Below, in pieces: positions 32,504 through 45,004 of a DNA stretch of 64,000 bases. Position 1 is the stretch's first letter; every line of letters begins with the position of its first letter. The stretch is from Orobanche coerulescens (lineage: Eukaryota > Streptophyta > Magnoliopsida > Lamiales > Orobanchaceae), in assembly GCA_033398695.1 (NCBI GenBank), contig CM065801.1:50044358-50108357 (forward strand), in the 5' to 3' direction. The translations under genes and the position numbers were made by a program. Below the pieces are notes generated by a model. It made no database searches and had not been told where the DNA came from. It was given only the letters and a program-made list of their open reading frames with translations.

Positions 32504-33694
32504 TGTTGCCCAAAATATTTATCCGAAGATGAAATGCTGCTGGAATGGACGGACAACAAACAAGGTTGCGGGAGTACTTCCGAGAGGGTGTGAATAACAC
32601 AAGATTTGCCGGGTTTGTTAGGCCCGGGCTTGAATGCTCTCGCGAGATGTTATTAATACACATATTCGTGGATATAAGTATTAATGTGAGAATCTAAGTA
32701 CAATGAGTGTAAAAAGATCCTATTAATCTAGCTCTTGAGCGAAGCCTTAGTGTTCTTGCTCTCGACCGATCGTCTTTTGTGTGAGAGAGGCTGAGAGAGA
32801 AGAAGGAACCGAAAGATAGCTGTTGCCGAGAGTAGGAAAGCCAAGTCGTGAGTATTGCTTCTGTATTGCTTCAGAGAGTGAAAATCTCGTGGGTGCTGAA
32901 GGGTTGAGAGAGAGATAGAGACAGAGAGTTTTCCAAGTGCAGACAGCCTTCTATTTATAGGAGATGAGATGCTGTGTTTCCTGGCGGGCGATCGCCTTTC
33001 GTCCAATATAATAATGGGGCGATCGTATTCAAGTCACATGGGAAGTCTGCCTAAAGTCCAAGGCAGCTGCTGGCAGCCAGCTGTGCGGTCCAATGAGGAG
33101 CCAGCACACGTCCGGAGTTGCTGTCACGGGCGGTCCCACTGACACCTTTCGGCGGGCCTGTCGGCTGGTGGAAAGATGCTGACAGGCTGTGGTCAATGAT
33201 CCGTGAAATGCGGATCTTGTCTCGGTACTGCACGTGGGGTCTGTCCTGGGCTTCGGCCTTTGCCGACTGGATGACCATCGGCTTCGAGCGGCATGAGGCG
33301 GTCGGCATTAGTCGGTCACCAGAGGTCGGTATCGGCCAGTCACCAAGGGTCGGCATCGGTCGGTCACCAAAGGTCGGTCGGCAAGTGCCGAGAGATGATC
33401 GTCTGCTAGCTGGCCACCAGGAGTCGATCGCCAAGTATCGAGAGATGATCGTCTTAGATGTCGATCGCTCGGCACCAGGACTTGTTATGGGACCTTCGGT
33501 CGGCCGATCTATCTCGGCTGCTTGGCTATGGCTAGGTCGCCTGGCCGCTGCTCGGCAGTTCTGCCTTGTCTGCGGGGCTAATATTAGGTCGCCCGATCTC
33601 TGGTCGACAGTTCTGCCTCGGCTGCTCGGCAATGGCTAGGTCGCTCGATCTCTGAGGCGATCGCCGGTCGAAGAGTATAATTCTCGACACAACA
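32504..33694 (-). repeat. TR-GAG 3' LTR
   Basis: This 1,191-bp LTR runs from TGTTGCCC to CACAACA in plus orientation. A minus-strand TATA box (CTATAAATAG) is at 32951-32960. Three 24-bp units around GTCACCAAAGGTCGG lie near 33318-33390. On the minus strand a G-rich PPT (GCAGGGGGGCAGT) directly precedes it (33695-33707). Confidence 0.92.
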
Positions 33695-34599
33695 ACTGCC
33701 CCCCTGCTTGCTCCGATGTTGAAGACATGGGGCGAGATGGCTCTTGCTGGCGATCGTGTAGGATGAGGACGGGCGACCCGTTAAGCGGATTCTGGTTTCG
33801 GACTTGGGTGATCTGGTCGATTGGCCAGCTATCTTTCGGTCTTGCACCTGCAAAAAACAACATTGGTCGATCCCCCTTAGAAACTTGATGGTTTCGTCGT
33901 TTGAGGAATCGTGAACAGTCGCGGAGTTCGATGGACCGACTCCATGACCGTGTCCTGTGCGCAAACGACATTGACTGTCTCGTGACTCATTTTATTGTGA
34001 GGGTCCTCTGTTAGGCTGCGCCTCGCCTCGTATTTAAACGAAGGGCGTGCGGTCTTGGTCTAGAGGAGTCCTTGCACGGGGCGTCGTCGGATTAATCAAC
34101 TCCACTTCCGCGGCTTGTTAGCTCTGCTTCCACCTCGGCCCGCCATGTAGATGGCGAACCTCGACGGTGTACGTTGAGACGGGGGTAGTGATGCGTCGCA
34201 TTGTCCGGGATCACCATGTTAAATGATGAACCTTTGAGGGCGGGCGATCGTGTCCACTGATTAGTTTTGGAGGGCCCTCAGACTACGCCGGCCTCTTATT
34301 TAAACGAAGGGCGGGCGATCTTGGCCCAAAGGGACCTTGCATGGCCGAAGCATCCGGTTCCATCGACTACCAGGACCATGGTTGTATGTTGTGCGGTGGA
34401 GGCGATCTCGTGCCTTAGTCCGTCATGTTAGATGGTGAACTGTTGATGGCGAACGAGTCCTCCGGGTTTGGTGATGTTGCTTGAGATCGGCGATCGGGCT
34501 GGAAGACTGGTGATCGTCACTCGGCTGCCGATCGCATTATTCATAAGTTGATATCGGCGATCGGGCTGGAGATCGTCGTTCGGGCGCCGATCGCGCTGC

Positions 34600-35829
34600 T
34601 CATAGGCTAAGAAGAAACCTTTGCCTGGCCAAAAAGTCTGCGGCCTTAGCTCGGAAGATTGCGTAGGTCGAGGGTTGGTCTTTCGTAAGATGCCTGAACA
34701 TAGGCGAAAGACCATGGAATCCTCCTAGGACCGTGTAGAGGGCGATCTCATCGCTTATGGGTTCGCCGTTGAGGATGATCTCGTCTACCCGGTTGATGTA
34801 GTCCGTGTCGGATTCTTCTTCCCCTTGCTTGATTCGCAACATGCGATGGGGACCTTCTGGCCGAGCGACCCTGGTGGCGAAGTACTCTGTGAAGAAGTTC
34901 GCCAGTTGGTTAAAGGAGCCGATGGACCGAGGCGGCAATGAGGCGTACCACTTGTGGGCAAGGTCGTCCAGTGTCGGAGAGAACATTCGGCACCTGGTCG
35001 CATCTGATGCCCCACACCCGGTCATGTAGATGTTGAATTTGCTCAGGTGTATTTCGGGGTCCGATCTCCCCTCGTACAAAGGTGTTTGAGGAGGAGCGAT
35101 CTTGTGCTGCACGGGGGCAAGCTCGATGTGGACCGCGAGCGGCTCGCTTGGCTCGGCGATCTTGCTCTTGGCGCCTGCCCCGGATTCCAGGAGCGCCTTC
35201 ATGTCGTCGAGCTGGCGTTGCATCGCGGCCATCGTCGTGGCCCGGTCGCTCGTGGATCGGTTTTGGAAGCGGGAGCCGAGGCGATCGTGTACCGATCTCC
35301 TGACTCCGCTGCTGCCGACCTCGGCTACTTGGCGAGGGGGAGCCAGACGGCTGGGCTGCCTACTGGGAGTCGGATAGGCCGAGCTCCTGGTGACGGACTC
35401 GAGCTCCGTCGTCTCGTGGCTGGGGCCGGACTGCCCCAGTCGCCAAGATCGGTCGCTGCCCAGGCGATCGAAAACAGAGGTGCCCCGGCTGGCGAGTGCC
35501 TCTCCTTGCGAACGGGAGCCTCCTGGCGATCGCTCGGTCAGCAACGCCTTGAATTTCCGTTTGGTCTTCCGACGGATGGCCGAGGGGGTGATAGCGGGAG
35601 GCGCGTCGAGAGCACTCCGTCGCTCCTATAGGATGGTCATGGCCTCCTAGATCTGTTCCGCGGTTCGGAACCTATCGAGCGAGAGACTTTGGCCGACCCC
35701 CAGGGGCGGGATCGAGCGTCTCGGACCGCGGTGGCTACCCTCCGCCATCGGCTGTGGCTCGGACTGAGACGGAACGAGGTGTCTGGCGGGCTGGTCGGCG
35801 GCTTTCTTCGATGCGGAGGCGGAAGACAT
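34600..35829 (-). pseudogene. TR-GAG Gag protein
   Basis: This is a Ty3/gypsy Gag read on the minus strand. The frame can be followed from ATG 35829 (MSSASASKK) to the stop at 34600. Two in-frame stops near 35648 and 35630 leave the open part 35544-34600 (about 314 residues). The N-terminal half is Ser/Arg/Pro-rich. A coiled segment (MAAMQRQLDDMKALLE) precedes the Retrotrans_gag capsid domain (YEGRSDPEIHLSKFNIYM, WYASLPPRSIGSF, FRHLTKDQP). No zinc knuckle follows. Sequence and PBS type resemble Tat/Athila-like Gag rather than the surrounding chromovirus, so it would depend on another family for pol. Confidence 0.85.
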
Positions 35830-35940
35830 GATTCTGAAAGCTTTCTTTGAAGAACAGTGAGTGTTTCTTCAGGTATATGCCACGGAGAACAGTGAGTGTT
35901 CTTCGAGACGGTAGGAATATAATTGAGGGTTAGATGACCT

Positions 35941-35953
35941 TCTTCTAGCGCCA
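35941..35953 (-). other. TR-GAG primer binding site
   Basis: The minus strand reads TGGCGCTAGAAGA a few bases from the 5' LTR end. The TGG start fits a tRNA 3' end. The exact tRNA is not identified. Confidence 0.6.
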
Positions 35954-35958
35954 ATTAT

Positions 35959-37144
35959 TGTTGCCCAAAATATTTATCCGAAGATGAAATACTGCTGGAA
36001 TGTACGGACAACAAACAAGGTTGCGGGAGCACTTCCGAGAGGGTGTGAATAACACAAGATTTGCCGGGTTTGTTAGGCTCGGGCTTGAATGCTCTCGCGA
36101 GATGTTATTAATACAAATATTCGTGGATACAAGTATTAATGTGAGAATCTAAGTACAATGAGTGTAAAAAGATCCTATTAATCCAGCTCTTGAGCGAAGC
36201 CTTGGTGTTCTTGCTCTCGGCCGATCGTATTCTGTGTGAGAGAGGCTAAGAGAGAAGAAGGAACCGAAAGATAGCTGTTGCCGAGAGTAGGAAAGCCAAG
36301 TCGTGAGTATTGCTTCTGTATTGCTTCAGAGAGTGAAAATCTCGTGGGTGCTGAAGGGTTCAGAGAGAGATAGAGACAGAGAGTTTTCCAAGTGCAGGCA
36401 GCCTTCTATTTATAGGAGCTGAGATGCTGTGTTTCCTGGCGGGCGATCGCCTTTCGTCCAATATAATAATGGGGCGATCGTCTTCAAGTCACATGGGCAG
36501 TCTGCCTAAAGTCCAAGGCGATTCTTGCGGCCACTGTGCGGTCAATGAGGAGCCGACACGTCCGAGTTCTTGCCACACGGCGGTCCCACTGACACCTTTC
36601 GGCGGGCCTGTCAGCTGGTAGAAAGATGCTGACAGGCTGTGGTCAATGATCCGTGAAATGCGGATCTTGTCTCGGTACTGCACGTGGGGTCTGTCCTGAG
36701 CTTCGGCCTTTGCCGACTGGATGACCATCGGCTTCGAGCGGCATGAGGCAGTCGGCATTAGTCGGTCACCAGAGGTCGGCATCGGCCAGTCACCAAGGGT
36801 CGACATCGGTCGGTCACCAAAGGTCGGTCGGCAAGTGCCGAGAGATGACCGTCTGCTAGCCGGCCACCAGGAGTCGATCGCCAAGTACCGAGAGACGATC
36901 GTCTTAGATGTCGATCGCTCGGCACCGGGACTTGTCCTGGGACCTTCGGTCGGCCGATCTGTCTCGGCTGCTTGGCTATGGCTAGGTCGCCTGGCCGCTG
37001 GTCGGCAGTTCTGCCTTGTCTGCGGGGCTAAGACTAGGTCGCCCGATCTCTGGTTGGCAGTTCTGCCTCAGCTGCTCGGCAATGGCTAGGTCGCCCGATC
37101 TCTGAGGCGATCGCCGGTGGAAGAGTATAATTCTCGACACAACA
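35959..37144 (-). repeat. TR-GAG 5' LTR
   Basis: This 1,186-bp LTR is the partner of 32504-33694, with few differences outside one indel-rich patch near 36521-36580. The minus-strand TATA box is at 36406-36415. The 24-bp repeats are near 36766-36838. Confidence 0.92.
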
Positions 37145-37408
37145 AATGACAAACGGGTTAATCCGAAAAAATACCGATACTCGTTCGAACAACAAAAAGT
37201 ATAAAATAAGACAGGTTCAGAAACTATCAACGACCACAATGAGTCGATATGACTGAAAGAAAATACAGAAGTTCAACAATCCGATCCACCTCTAATAAAA
37301 CAAATTCCCCTCTAAAATTCGAAACAACGAAGCAAGAAAATAACATAACATACAACCGGTAGAATACTCCTCTCAGAGACCCCTCAGAGTCGATCCTGAT
37401 ATCAGTGC
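37145..37408 (-). other. chromovirus internal remnant beside the TR-GAG element
   Basis: This short AT-rich stretch between the TR-GAG insertion and gag shows no domain. It would hold the post-gag region if pol had been deleted here. Confidence 0.5.
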
Positions 37409-38706
37409 TCAAACCCGTGCCTCGAAAGGCTCGGTAACCAACTCACAAAACTGAATCATGTGTCCTCCATGTCCGCACTTGTAACACGTTATCGGCGGGG
37501 AAGGACAACATGCACGTACATGCCCCGGATTATTACAATTGAAACACCTTTTGTCCCTACCAGAATTCAAATATGACGACTTCGAACTCCCAATTCCACT
37601 CATTGAACGATGAATCTTTATGGCAGAAAGACTACGGTGCTACAATTTAGAAACTCCAGCTTCAGCACTAACCACAATATCATCCAACTTCCTCTGCTTT
37701 CTAATCAGTTCCAGACAAAACCCAGCTTCCAGAAGTTCTCGGACCTCCTCCCACATGACGACACAATCCCGAGGTTTAACATCTTTCCACCAATGAACGA
37801 CATCTTCGCTAAGAAGGTACTGAGCAATAGGAACCTTCCGATCTTCGGGACAATCAATGGCCTCAAATATCTTTTCCAACTGAAGAAGCCAGCCATCCTA
37901 ACCCAATGCATCTGTCATACCAGCAAATCGAGGAGGATTCATACTAACTACCTCTCAGAGCCATAGGTTTGTCCCGATATTCTGAATCGCATCAGTGTTA
38001 CTAGGGGTGTGCAGAAAAACCGAATCCAAAAAACCGAACCGAAAATCCGAAAATATGATCCGAACCAGTCCGATCCGATGTCTTCGGATCGGATTTCGGA
38101 TTAGAATTTTATAGATCCAAAAATTTCGGATCGGATCGGATTAAATCCGCAGATTTTCGGATTAATCCGATTGATCCGAAATATATAAAAAAAAAAAGAA
38201 TTTTTTTATTATTTTTAGGTAAAACGCCAGAAAAAACTTCGGATCGATCGGATTAACCGCGGATTTTCGAATTAATCCGATCCATCCGAAATATATATAT
38301 ATAAAAATGAAATTTTTATTATTTTTGGATTATGATTTTTATTATTTTTATTAGTTTTTAAAATTTTCGGATTTTTCGGATTAAATCCGATCCGATCCGA
38401 TCTGGATTCGGATTGATCCGAATCTGATCCGAACGATCGGTTCGGATTTCGGATTGAGCAAAAGGTGATCCAAAATTTCGGATCAATCCGAATTCGGATC
38501 GGATCGGATCGGATTGATCCGAATGCACACCCCTAAGTGTTACGTTGAACCACCTGGGTCAAAAGAGTCATCTGTGTTACTACATGTTGCAAGATGGTAG
38601 CAATACCAAGGCTAACTTCATTCCCGGCAGCATTCTCTTCATCTCGTATCTGACCCCCATAGCTAGCTGCCCCACAATTACGACCACGACCTCTGCCTCT
38701 CGGCAT
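37409..38706 (-). pseudogene. Gag of the non-autonomous chromovirus, split by a MITE
   Basis: The reading starts at ATG 38706 with a Gly/Arg-rich N-terminus (PRGRGRGRN) and a short helix. A hAT-like MITE (38002-38535) interrupts it. The capsid part resumes left of the MITE (FAGMTDALG, EKIFEAIDCP, VVHWWKDV) with stops near 37935 and 37900. The C-terminal frame (37603-37409) has two CCHC knuckles, CFNCNNPGHVRACC and CYKCGHGGHMIQFC. The capsid is shorter than in full chromoviruses, suggesting an internal deletion. Confidence 0.82.
38002..38535. mobile_element. hAT-like MITE with GGATCGGATT repeats
   Basis: This 534-bp element has 12-bp termini TAGGGGTGTGCA / TGCACACCCCTA and a perfect 8-bp duplication AGTGTTAC (37994-38001, 38536-38543). 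The interior is built from GGATCGGATT and TCCGATCCGAA motifs around AT-rich blocks. It has no coding capacity. Confidence 0.94.
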
Positions 38707-38763
38707 ACTAACCAGTAACCACCTATTACCACAAAAATCAAAATTCACACCCGCACGCAACAA

Positions 38764-40097
38764 TCGTCATGAACAAACAACGCATATAGAATACAGTCGC
38801 AGGTGAGGGGTTTATGACTGCAAGAGTTACACCTAACGATAAAATGCAGTCCCAAAGCTTTTGCCCACTTTGTTAAGCGCACGTTACAACCGAGATTAGT
38901 GTGCGCTAACTATCTGATTCAGTAGTCTATTTACGAACGCAACCCACGTAGTATTAGAGCTGAAGGTTATAAATAGCCAACAACATACAAAATCCAAACG
39001 CAAACGGTTCACACTACCAACTTAATCACAATTCCTGAGCATTTTGCCCAACCCTACATCATAATCACTACATACCCCTTGACTAACATCATGAAACTGA
39101 ATGTTTAAAAACGAGGGTCACGTCTTATATTGATTTGGAAAACCTCATTTGAATTAAAAATCATGTTTTGAAAAAATTCATAGTACAAATTGAAAGTGGG
39201 ATATCAATAAAAAGATCACGTGACTCCCCGAGGAAGTTTTCCAAATTCGAACTTCAAGGTTTAAGTCGAGTTCTCCTTACTCGGGTTATTTGAAAATAGA
39301 ATCAATTGACAAAATCTCTTTCACAAATCCTTCTCAAACATGACAAATGATCACCGATGCTGAGGTTTTACAAAATATCGAAAATACTTTAAAACATATC
39401 TAAGTTTATAAAATTCTTCAGAAAGTCATTTGCAAATACGCCAAAGGCAATTTCTTGAAATTAATTAATAATTGGTTTACATAAATCTATGAAGTTTTCA
39501 AAAACATTATACAGTTACACGAGCACCCAACAGAACTGTCAATACGAACACTTATGTAGCAATTAGCAACAATTAATTAAACATACCCGGTTCCCAATAC
39601 ACATATCCATCTACACTCAAATCATCATACTAATCGATACCATTCACAAGTATAACTTTAAATTTGGACATACATCGAAGCCATCTGTTTGTGTTTATGA
39701 CCAACTCTATCATCAACACGTCTTCTGGAACACCTAATTGTCCATAAACTTCCACAACGCATTACACCAAACAAAACTCAACCTTAACAGCATATCTCAA
39801 TTGCTACACACGTAATATACCACAAATATTTAATATGATTCCTATCCGACCTCTTACTTATAAACAAAATCGGGTGACATGAAATATAAGGTATAATATA
39901 TAAATGGGGAGACTTACATCCACAAGTCGCATGAAGATGATGACTGCACCTTGATACTAATCACGACTGACACCTCAGACGACGCGTCGCGACACGACTA
40001 AGTCAGACAAGATCTGACAAGACAAGACAAGACCCGACAACACACAACTCGACCCGACAGCCTAGGTTTCCGCAACCTAAGCTCTGATACCATATTC
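38764..40097 (-). other. 5' untranslated region and PBS of the non-autonomous chromovirus
   Basis: The minus strand reads TGGTATCAGAGC at 40092-40081, five bases from the 5' LTR, matching initiator tRNA-Met. The remaining 1.3 kb to gag is AT-rich and shows no gene. Confidence 0.8.
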
Positions 40098-42777
40098 TGT
40101 AACACCCCTAAACCACTCCGGAATATTACAGTGCCGCAGACCCTCTCTGTGAGGATTTACCAGGCTAAATACAAAAACAATACATCACATTACATGCCGA
40201 CATGGCTAAATAATGAACCATTAGACCGATTTAGTCTTTTACCACAAAATACACATCAAACATACATAACTCTTTCCCACAACTCATACTCACTCAGGGG
40301 TTAGAATACATCAACATTCCCATAAGATGGGAAAAATACCACAACGGGAAGATAAGACAACAAGACTTTACTAAAATACTCAACACTGGTCTTCATGTGA
40401 TTAGTATCGTCATCTTCCACCATTCTTCGTACCAATCCTGTGATTCGCTCCCCAGCACCCTCGAAGTACCTAGACGCAACAGACATCCATCCCCCAAATA
40501 CTCGGGGGTTAGCAAAACTCTACTGTTTTGCTAGTGCAAGTATAAAGTACAAATACGAGCTATACACAACATACTCCAAGAATATAATAACTTGATTAAT
40601 TCCACAATTCAACCCAACGAAGACTTCCCGAGATATTTAATTGGATAACATAGTTCAAACCGTAAAACGATGGAATGAGACATGTAGACTCTTTGAAAAG
40701 CATTTAAAAATTCTCGGGAGTTTTTAGAAAAATATTTCTGGGCTAATGAATCCCCAGCTTGACAAAACCACATAGGGACACGGGCCAAAAAATTGTTTTT
40801 GTTCAAAAATACCAATCCGGTCACAAAACACGGGGTCCACGACCCAATCACCCTCATCACATACTCGAGTGAATAACCCAATGGTCACACCCGATACACA
40901 ATCAAACCACAATACACGGAAACAATCACTGGGCCCGAATCCATATGTCAAAATATCCCAACTAAGAAACGAATCATATACGACACTATATTCGTGCCAT
41001 TCTAGCCAAGTACTAAGATTCTACATATGACGTAGCTCACATCGGTAATTACAACATTGTGATATTCCGGACATATCACAAGTATCGAAATCAATATCAT
41101 CACAAAACAACAAGGGTTGTACAGGTACTGCACCTCACGTGAGATACGTACATCTCCCCAGAAAGTCCTCGTCAGGCCTCCCTGGTTGTAAAAACCCTGC
41201 CAAGTGAACCGCAGAGTCCTCAGTCTATGGAACTCAGGGGACCCACACTGGTTTTTTTTACTTGGCACACGACCAAACGTCACACTTTCTAAAATCACAT
41301 TTCACAACATCTTTCACGGAGTCATTCCCCCGAAGTATGTCATTTGTAAACCAAGGTACTTGTTAGAAATGGCCACTATATGTGACATGTATTCACATCA
41401 GACCACCTCACGTACTCAACAATAACACGCATAACCACACACATACACACACGCATACTTCTTGCCCAAAAAGACATATTTTAAGTCCACTATAGACATA
41501 ATCACACACAACAGTACCATACGCAACCAAGGCACCCCAATGCACAACCCTTTACTCATTCTTAGGACCACACATTGTTCACAAACACAAGTAGATTATT
41601 AAAGAGAGCCTTTATCGAGAATATATCGATTCTTTTAAAAGTTCATTAAAACATTCCAATCTCTCACATAGTCAATTATCAACTATTATGGTTACGAACA
41701 TGAAGTGTATAGGCAAGATACTTGCCTCAATAATCGATACCGAAACCTCTGACGACATGGCTCAACCGGAAAACCTTGAATACCTAAAATCCTCCGGCGA
41801 AAACAACGAAAACAAGATCATTACAAGTATAATGGTTAACAACGACGAGAAACGCACCCAAGAACCAAGGGAAAACCTTTAGAGGCATTTAATCGGACAT
41901 TAAATGCTCAAGGCTCCCTACGAACATAAAAATCAAGGTTGGACCTAAACGAATTCAAGATACGGGTATACAATCCGTAAATCGTGACCCGTGATGCCCA
42001 ACAACATCATCTCTTCCATAAAAATCGGATGAAACAATGAAATCAAGAAAGAACCACCGAAAAATCAATTCTAGGAATTTTCAAGGGAGTACCTTCGATC
42101 CAAACGACAAGGAGTTGGAAGATAATACCAAGCAAGTTTCCCAAGTGATCCTCAAAGATGTTCCAGTCAAAACCCTTGAATTTTGCCGAAGGATCGCGAA
42201 AGAAATGAAGAAAAGAGGAAAAATGTCGGCCACAACCAGTGCCCAGGCCTTATATACCGAATCTGCCGAGCAATTATAGCCGTAACCGGCAGTGTATTAC
42301 GGCCGTAATCGGCCTTCCCGGGCCTTCTGCCCAAATTGTTCAGCACCCTTACGGCCGTAACCAGTAGGTCCCTTACGGCCGTAATCGGCCACTACATTGC
42401 GGCCGTAACCGAGCACCCATTGCGGCCGTAACCGACAGGCACCTTACTTCCATAACCCAACACCCATTTCGGCCATAACCGACAGGCACCTTACGGCCGT
42501 AACCGGCAGGTCCTTACGTCCGTAACTCGGCCAGGCGAGTCCTGCCCCGAAACATGCGGTCGTGACTCGGCCGCGGCCAACTCCAACAGCCCGATTAGAT
42601 GCTCGATGACGTCTCTATCATGCAAACGCGCCGACTAAGATATAGAACAACGAGCAGGCTACAGAACCCGACGTACCACACTACAAGCACATTATTCCAA
42701 AGACGCGGATGACAACAAACCGCTCAATAGAAAAAAGAAAATTCAACGAAACCGGGACGAAGATCTAAGGTATTACA
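40098..42777 (-). repeat. 5' LTR of the non-autonomous chromovirus
   Basis: This 2,680-bp LTR has no MITEs, so it gives the empty sites for the two in the other LTR. A minus-strand TATA-like element is at 42248-42258, next to the palindrome array at 42270-42530. Confidence 0.93.
42270..42530. repeat. TTACGGCCGTAA palindrome array (right LTR)
   Basis: This is the same array as at 31380-31640, with several single-base differences within palindromes (for example TTACTTCCATAA-like and TTACGTCCGTAA forms). Confidence 0.9.
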
Positions 42778-42782
42778 TTTTA

Positions 42783-43069
42783 GAATGAATTTAATTTCGG
42801 TTTCTAAATTAAAATGCGATGGTTATTCAGTTTCTTTTGATGATGATGCTATTATTAGAAGAAGAAACGGTGAATATATTTGCAATATATTTTTACTGAT
42901 GGACTGTATGTCATTAATACTGCACAAATTCCCATGTATTAACATAAATTGCTTAACTCTTTGTCTAAACCTAAAAAAAAGAACCTTCGAGCATAAACCA
43001 AACATATTTGTGGCAATTACAGTTAGGCCATGTAAACATTAAGAGGATTCAAAGATTGGCAGATAATGG
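42783..43069 (+). pseudogene. copia II post-protease and pre-integrase segment
   Basis: This continues the frame left at 27577. MNLISVSKLKCDGYSVSF is the typical copia linker after the protease, and GHVNIKRIQRLADNGV is the start of GAG-pre-integrase in a shifted frame. It is cut by copia III at 43070. Confidence 0.85.
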
Positions 43070-44990
43070 TGTTGGGATTCGGTGATTAAAAACGAGATAC
43101 ACAATGGAAAATAAACCGGTCCAACCGGATAAACCAAGCCCCAAAAAATAAACGGATCGATCAAGCATCGTATAAATGAGTATAAAAGGATGAAGATAAA
43201 ATTAATATATCATACCCTCGTAGACTTTTGATGTTATCTTCTTGATTCCGAGCACAATACGAATCCAATCGAACGAGCTTTTGGAAATTACCGAGCACCG
43301 AAAGCATCGTTCCTCTACGTATCAAGCGTAGGATAGATGACTGGAAAATACTTCTATCGTCTTGTTCTCCAAGAACACAGCTAGAAATTGAAAGGAGAAG
43401 CTTTTTATATTTACTAACACTCTAAGTGTATGAATTAATTTTTTTCACTCAAGAATACACTTTGTATTCAAGCATGAAAATGAAGAAAATAATTTTTCTT
43501 CTCTCCTTCTTATTTCCTCACGTAAATGCAGCCTTAGTTCAGCCTTTGTGATGAATGTTGATGGTTAATATGTAATACACAACACACTCATCACCTCATA
43601 ATTCAACCATAATTAATTCGTTAAATAAATTAATTAAAACCCCACACATAATATCAAAATGGCATAAAAACAAACTAGATACTTCATCACAATGATGAAA
43701 GGAGTGTGGGGACGATAAGATGAGATATTTTGGTGTTGGTTTGTTTCGGTCCATGAAATGGACCCTCGTGTATCTAGTCCGATAGTAAACCTTGGTTCGT
43801 TTCAATAATAATACAATTAATGAATTTAATTAATTAATTATATTAAATATAAATTCTCTAAGAATTAACATGAATTAAATTTAATTACCAAGTAATTTAT
43901 TTTAATTCACGAGACCGAATTAATGTATCCAATAAATTAATTTAGACATTCAATATCCAATATTAATCAAGAGAGAATAAGCTCAAAATCTTCCGTCGTC
44001 TATCTTGTGTGCGCGACTCTGTAGGTTCATTTCAGTTAGTAATGGGAGGATCCAAAGAGTGTGAGTAACACCTAGCCAATCCCATGGCTCACACTGTAAC
44101 CCAACTGAAAAAGAATAATTAGGATTATTCCAAAACCAATATGTCGTGAATAATGTATACGTATAAACCCTTCAATCATATGTCCCGATCAAGTATTAGG
44201 GTCACGGTAAAGTCAAACCCTATTGTATCTTGACTCTATGCATTTGTTAATATAAATCGAGATCACCGAGCTCTCGTGTATCTAATACAACTAGCTCTAA
44301 CTGCTTTGGACAAAGACTTATGATCTCATTTGCCATTAACCGCATAGGACATTTACTTGCTCACTAATAGGAGAAAGAATCATATCTTGGTATTCAGTAG
44401 AGACTGATACTTGCCCACTAAGTTGCATTTCGAGGTTGACCCCACCAACCAGCGATTGGATCGAACTACTCTAATGACTAACTTAATGTCACAAGCACAT
44501 CTCCTACTGAAACCTCAAGTTAAAGGTCCACGTCTACATATCAAAATCTTTCGATTCAGTCATTGACAATCCTAGAGTGATATCCATGTGGCCTAATCGA
44601 ATTGAGTCGTGTTCGAGTATACTAATCCCATTATCATACCTATAACGTGTGCTCTCACTAACCCTTAGTGAAGACAGGCACTCTACATGTCAAAGTACAT
44701 GTTATACAAGTCTTGTCTAAACTTTACTGCCCAGTTAAGTTTGATCGACTTGCAAACCATTAAGCATTCGAGTCCTAAACACTTCCAGTAGCTATCTCCT
44801 TATATCCATAAGAAGTGGAATGCTTGCTATCAAATACAAGGACTATTATTTTACATACCAAATCACAATGCCTGTGATATACAATAATATAGAAATAATA
44901 AATGCCTTATTTAATATAATATTCATAATAACAATACAATGCTCTCACTCTCTCATTCTCTGAGTGGCATTCGAGGGCATATTTCTAACA
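43070..44990 (-). repeat. copia III 3' LTR
   Basis: On the minus strand it begins TGTTAGAAATATGCCC, a common plant copia LTR start, and ends CCCAACA. A minus-strand TATAAAAAG lies at 43401-43409. No gene is seen inside. Confidence 0.8.
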
Positions 44991-45004
44991 ATTCCCACTT
45001 GCAC

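Larger units (their letters stand above)
32504..37144 (-). mobile_element. TR-GAG element: LTR retrotransposon encoding only Gag
   Basis: This 4,641-bp element lies inside the chromovirus internal region. LTRs are 32504-33694 and 35959-37144. The internal 2.26 kb holds a PBS, a single gag-like frame and a PPT, with no pol. This matches the described TR-GAG class. No clean target duplication is visible (GATGT at the left, AATGA at the right, sharing only ATG). Confidence 0.88.
27578..42777 (-). mobile_element. non-autonomous chromovirus-type Ty3/gypsy element (LARD-like)
   Basis: This 15.2 kb insertion sits in copia II with the perfect 5-bp duplication TTTTA (27573-27577 and 42778-42782). LTRs are 27578-31956 and 40098-42777, and the element reads on the minus strand. 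The PBS (TGGTATCAGAGC) and gag with two zinc knuckles are present, but no protease, RT, RNase H or integrase is found. TGTAATACC-type LTR ends and the initiator-Met PBS fit Tekay/Del-like chromoviruses. Three hAT-like MITEs and a TR-GAG element are nested inside. Confidence 0.88.
22613..43069 (+). mobile_element. copia family II, copy 2 (5' half, split by nested insertions)
   Basis: This Ty1/copia element is inserted in the LINE. It shows the 5' LTR (22613-23958), PBS, leader, gag, protease and part of pre-integrase on the plus strand. It is interrupted by a PIF-like MITE (24780-25981), by a chromovirus-type element (27578-42777) and then by copia III from 43070. Integrase, RT and 3' LTR are not in the window. 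Confidence 0.9.

Noticed and set aside
33051..33639. Open frames of 173-193 residues on both strands in the TR-GAG LTR
   Set aside because: They lie wholly within an LTR. The matching right LTR shows only shorter or altered versions. GC-rich repeats explain the openness.
35047..35631. Plus-strand open frame of 194 residues
   Set aside because: It is the antisense shadow of the TR-GAG gag frame, in GC-rich sequence with few stops. No domain is recognisable.
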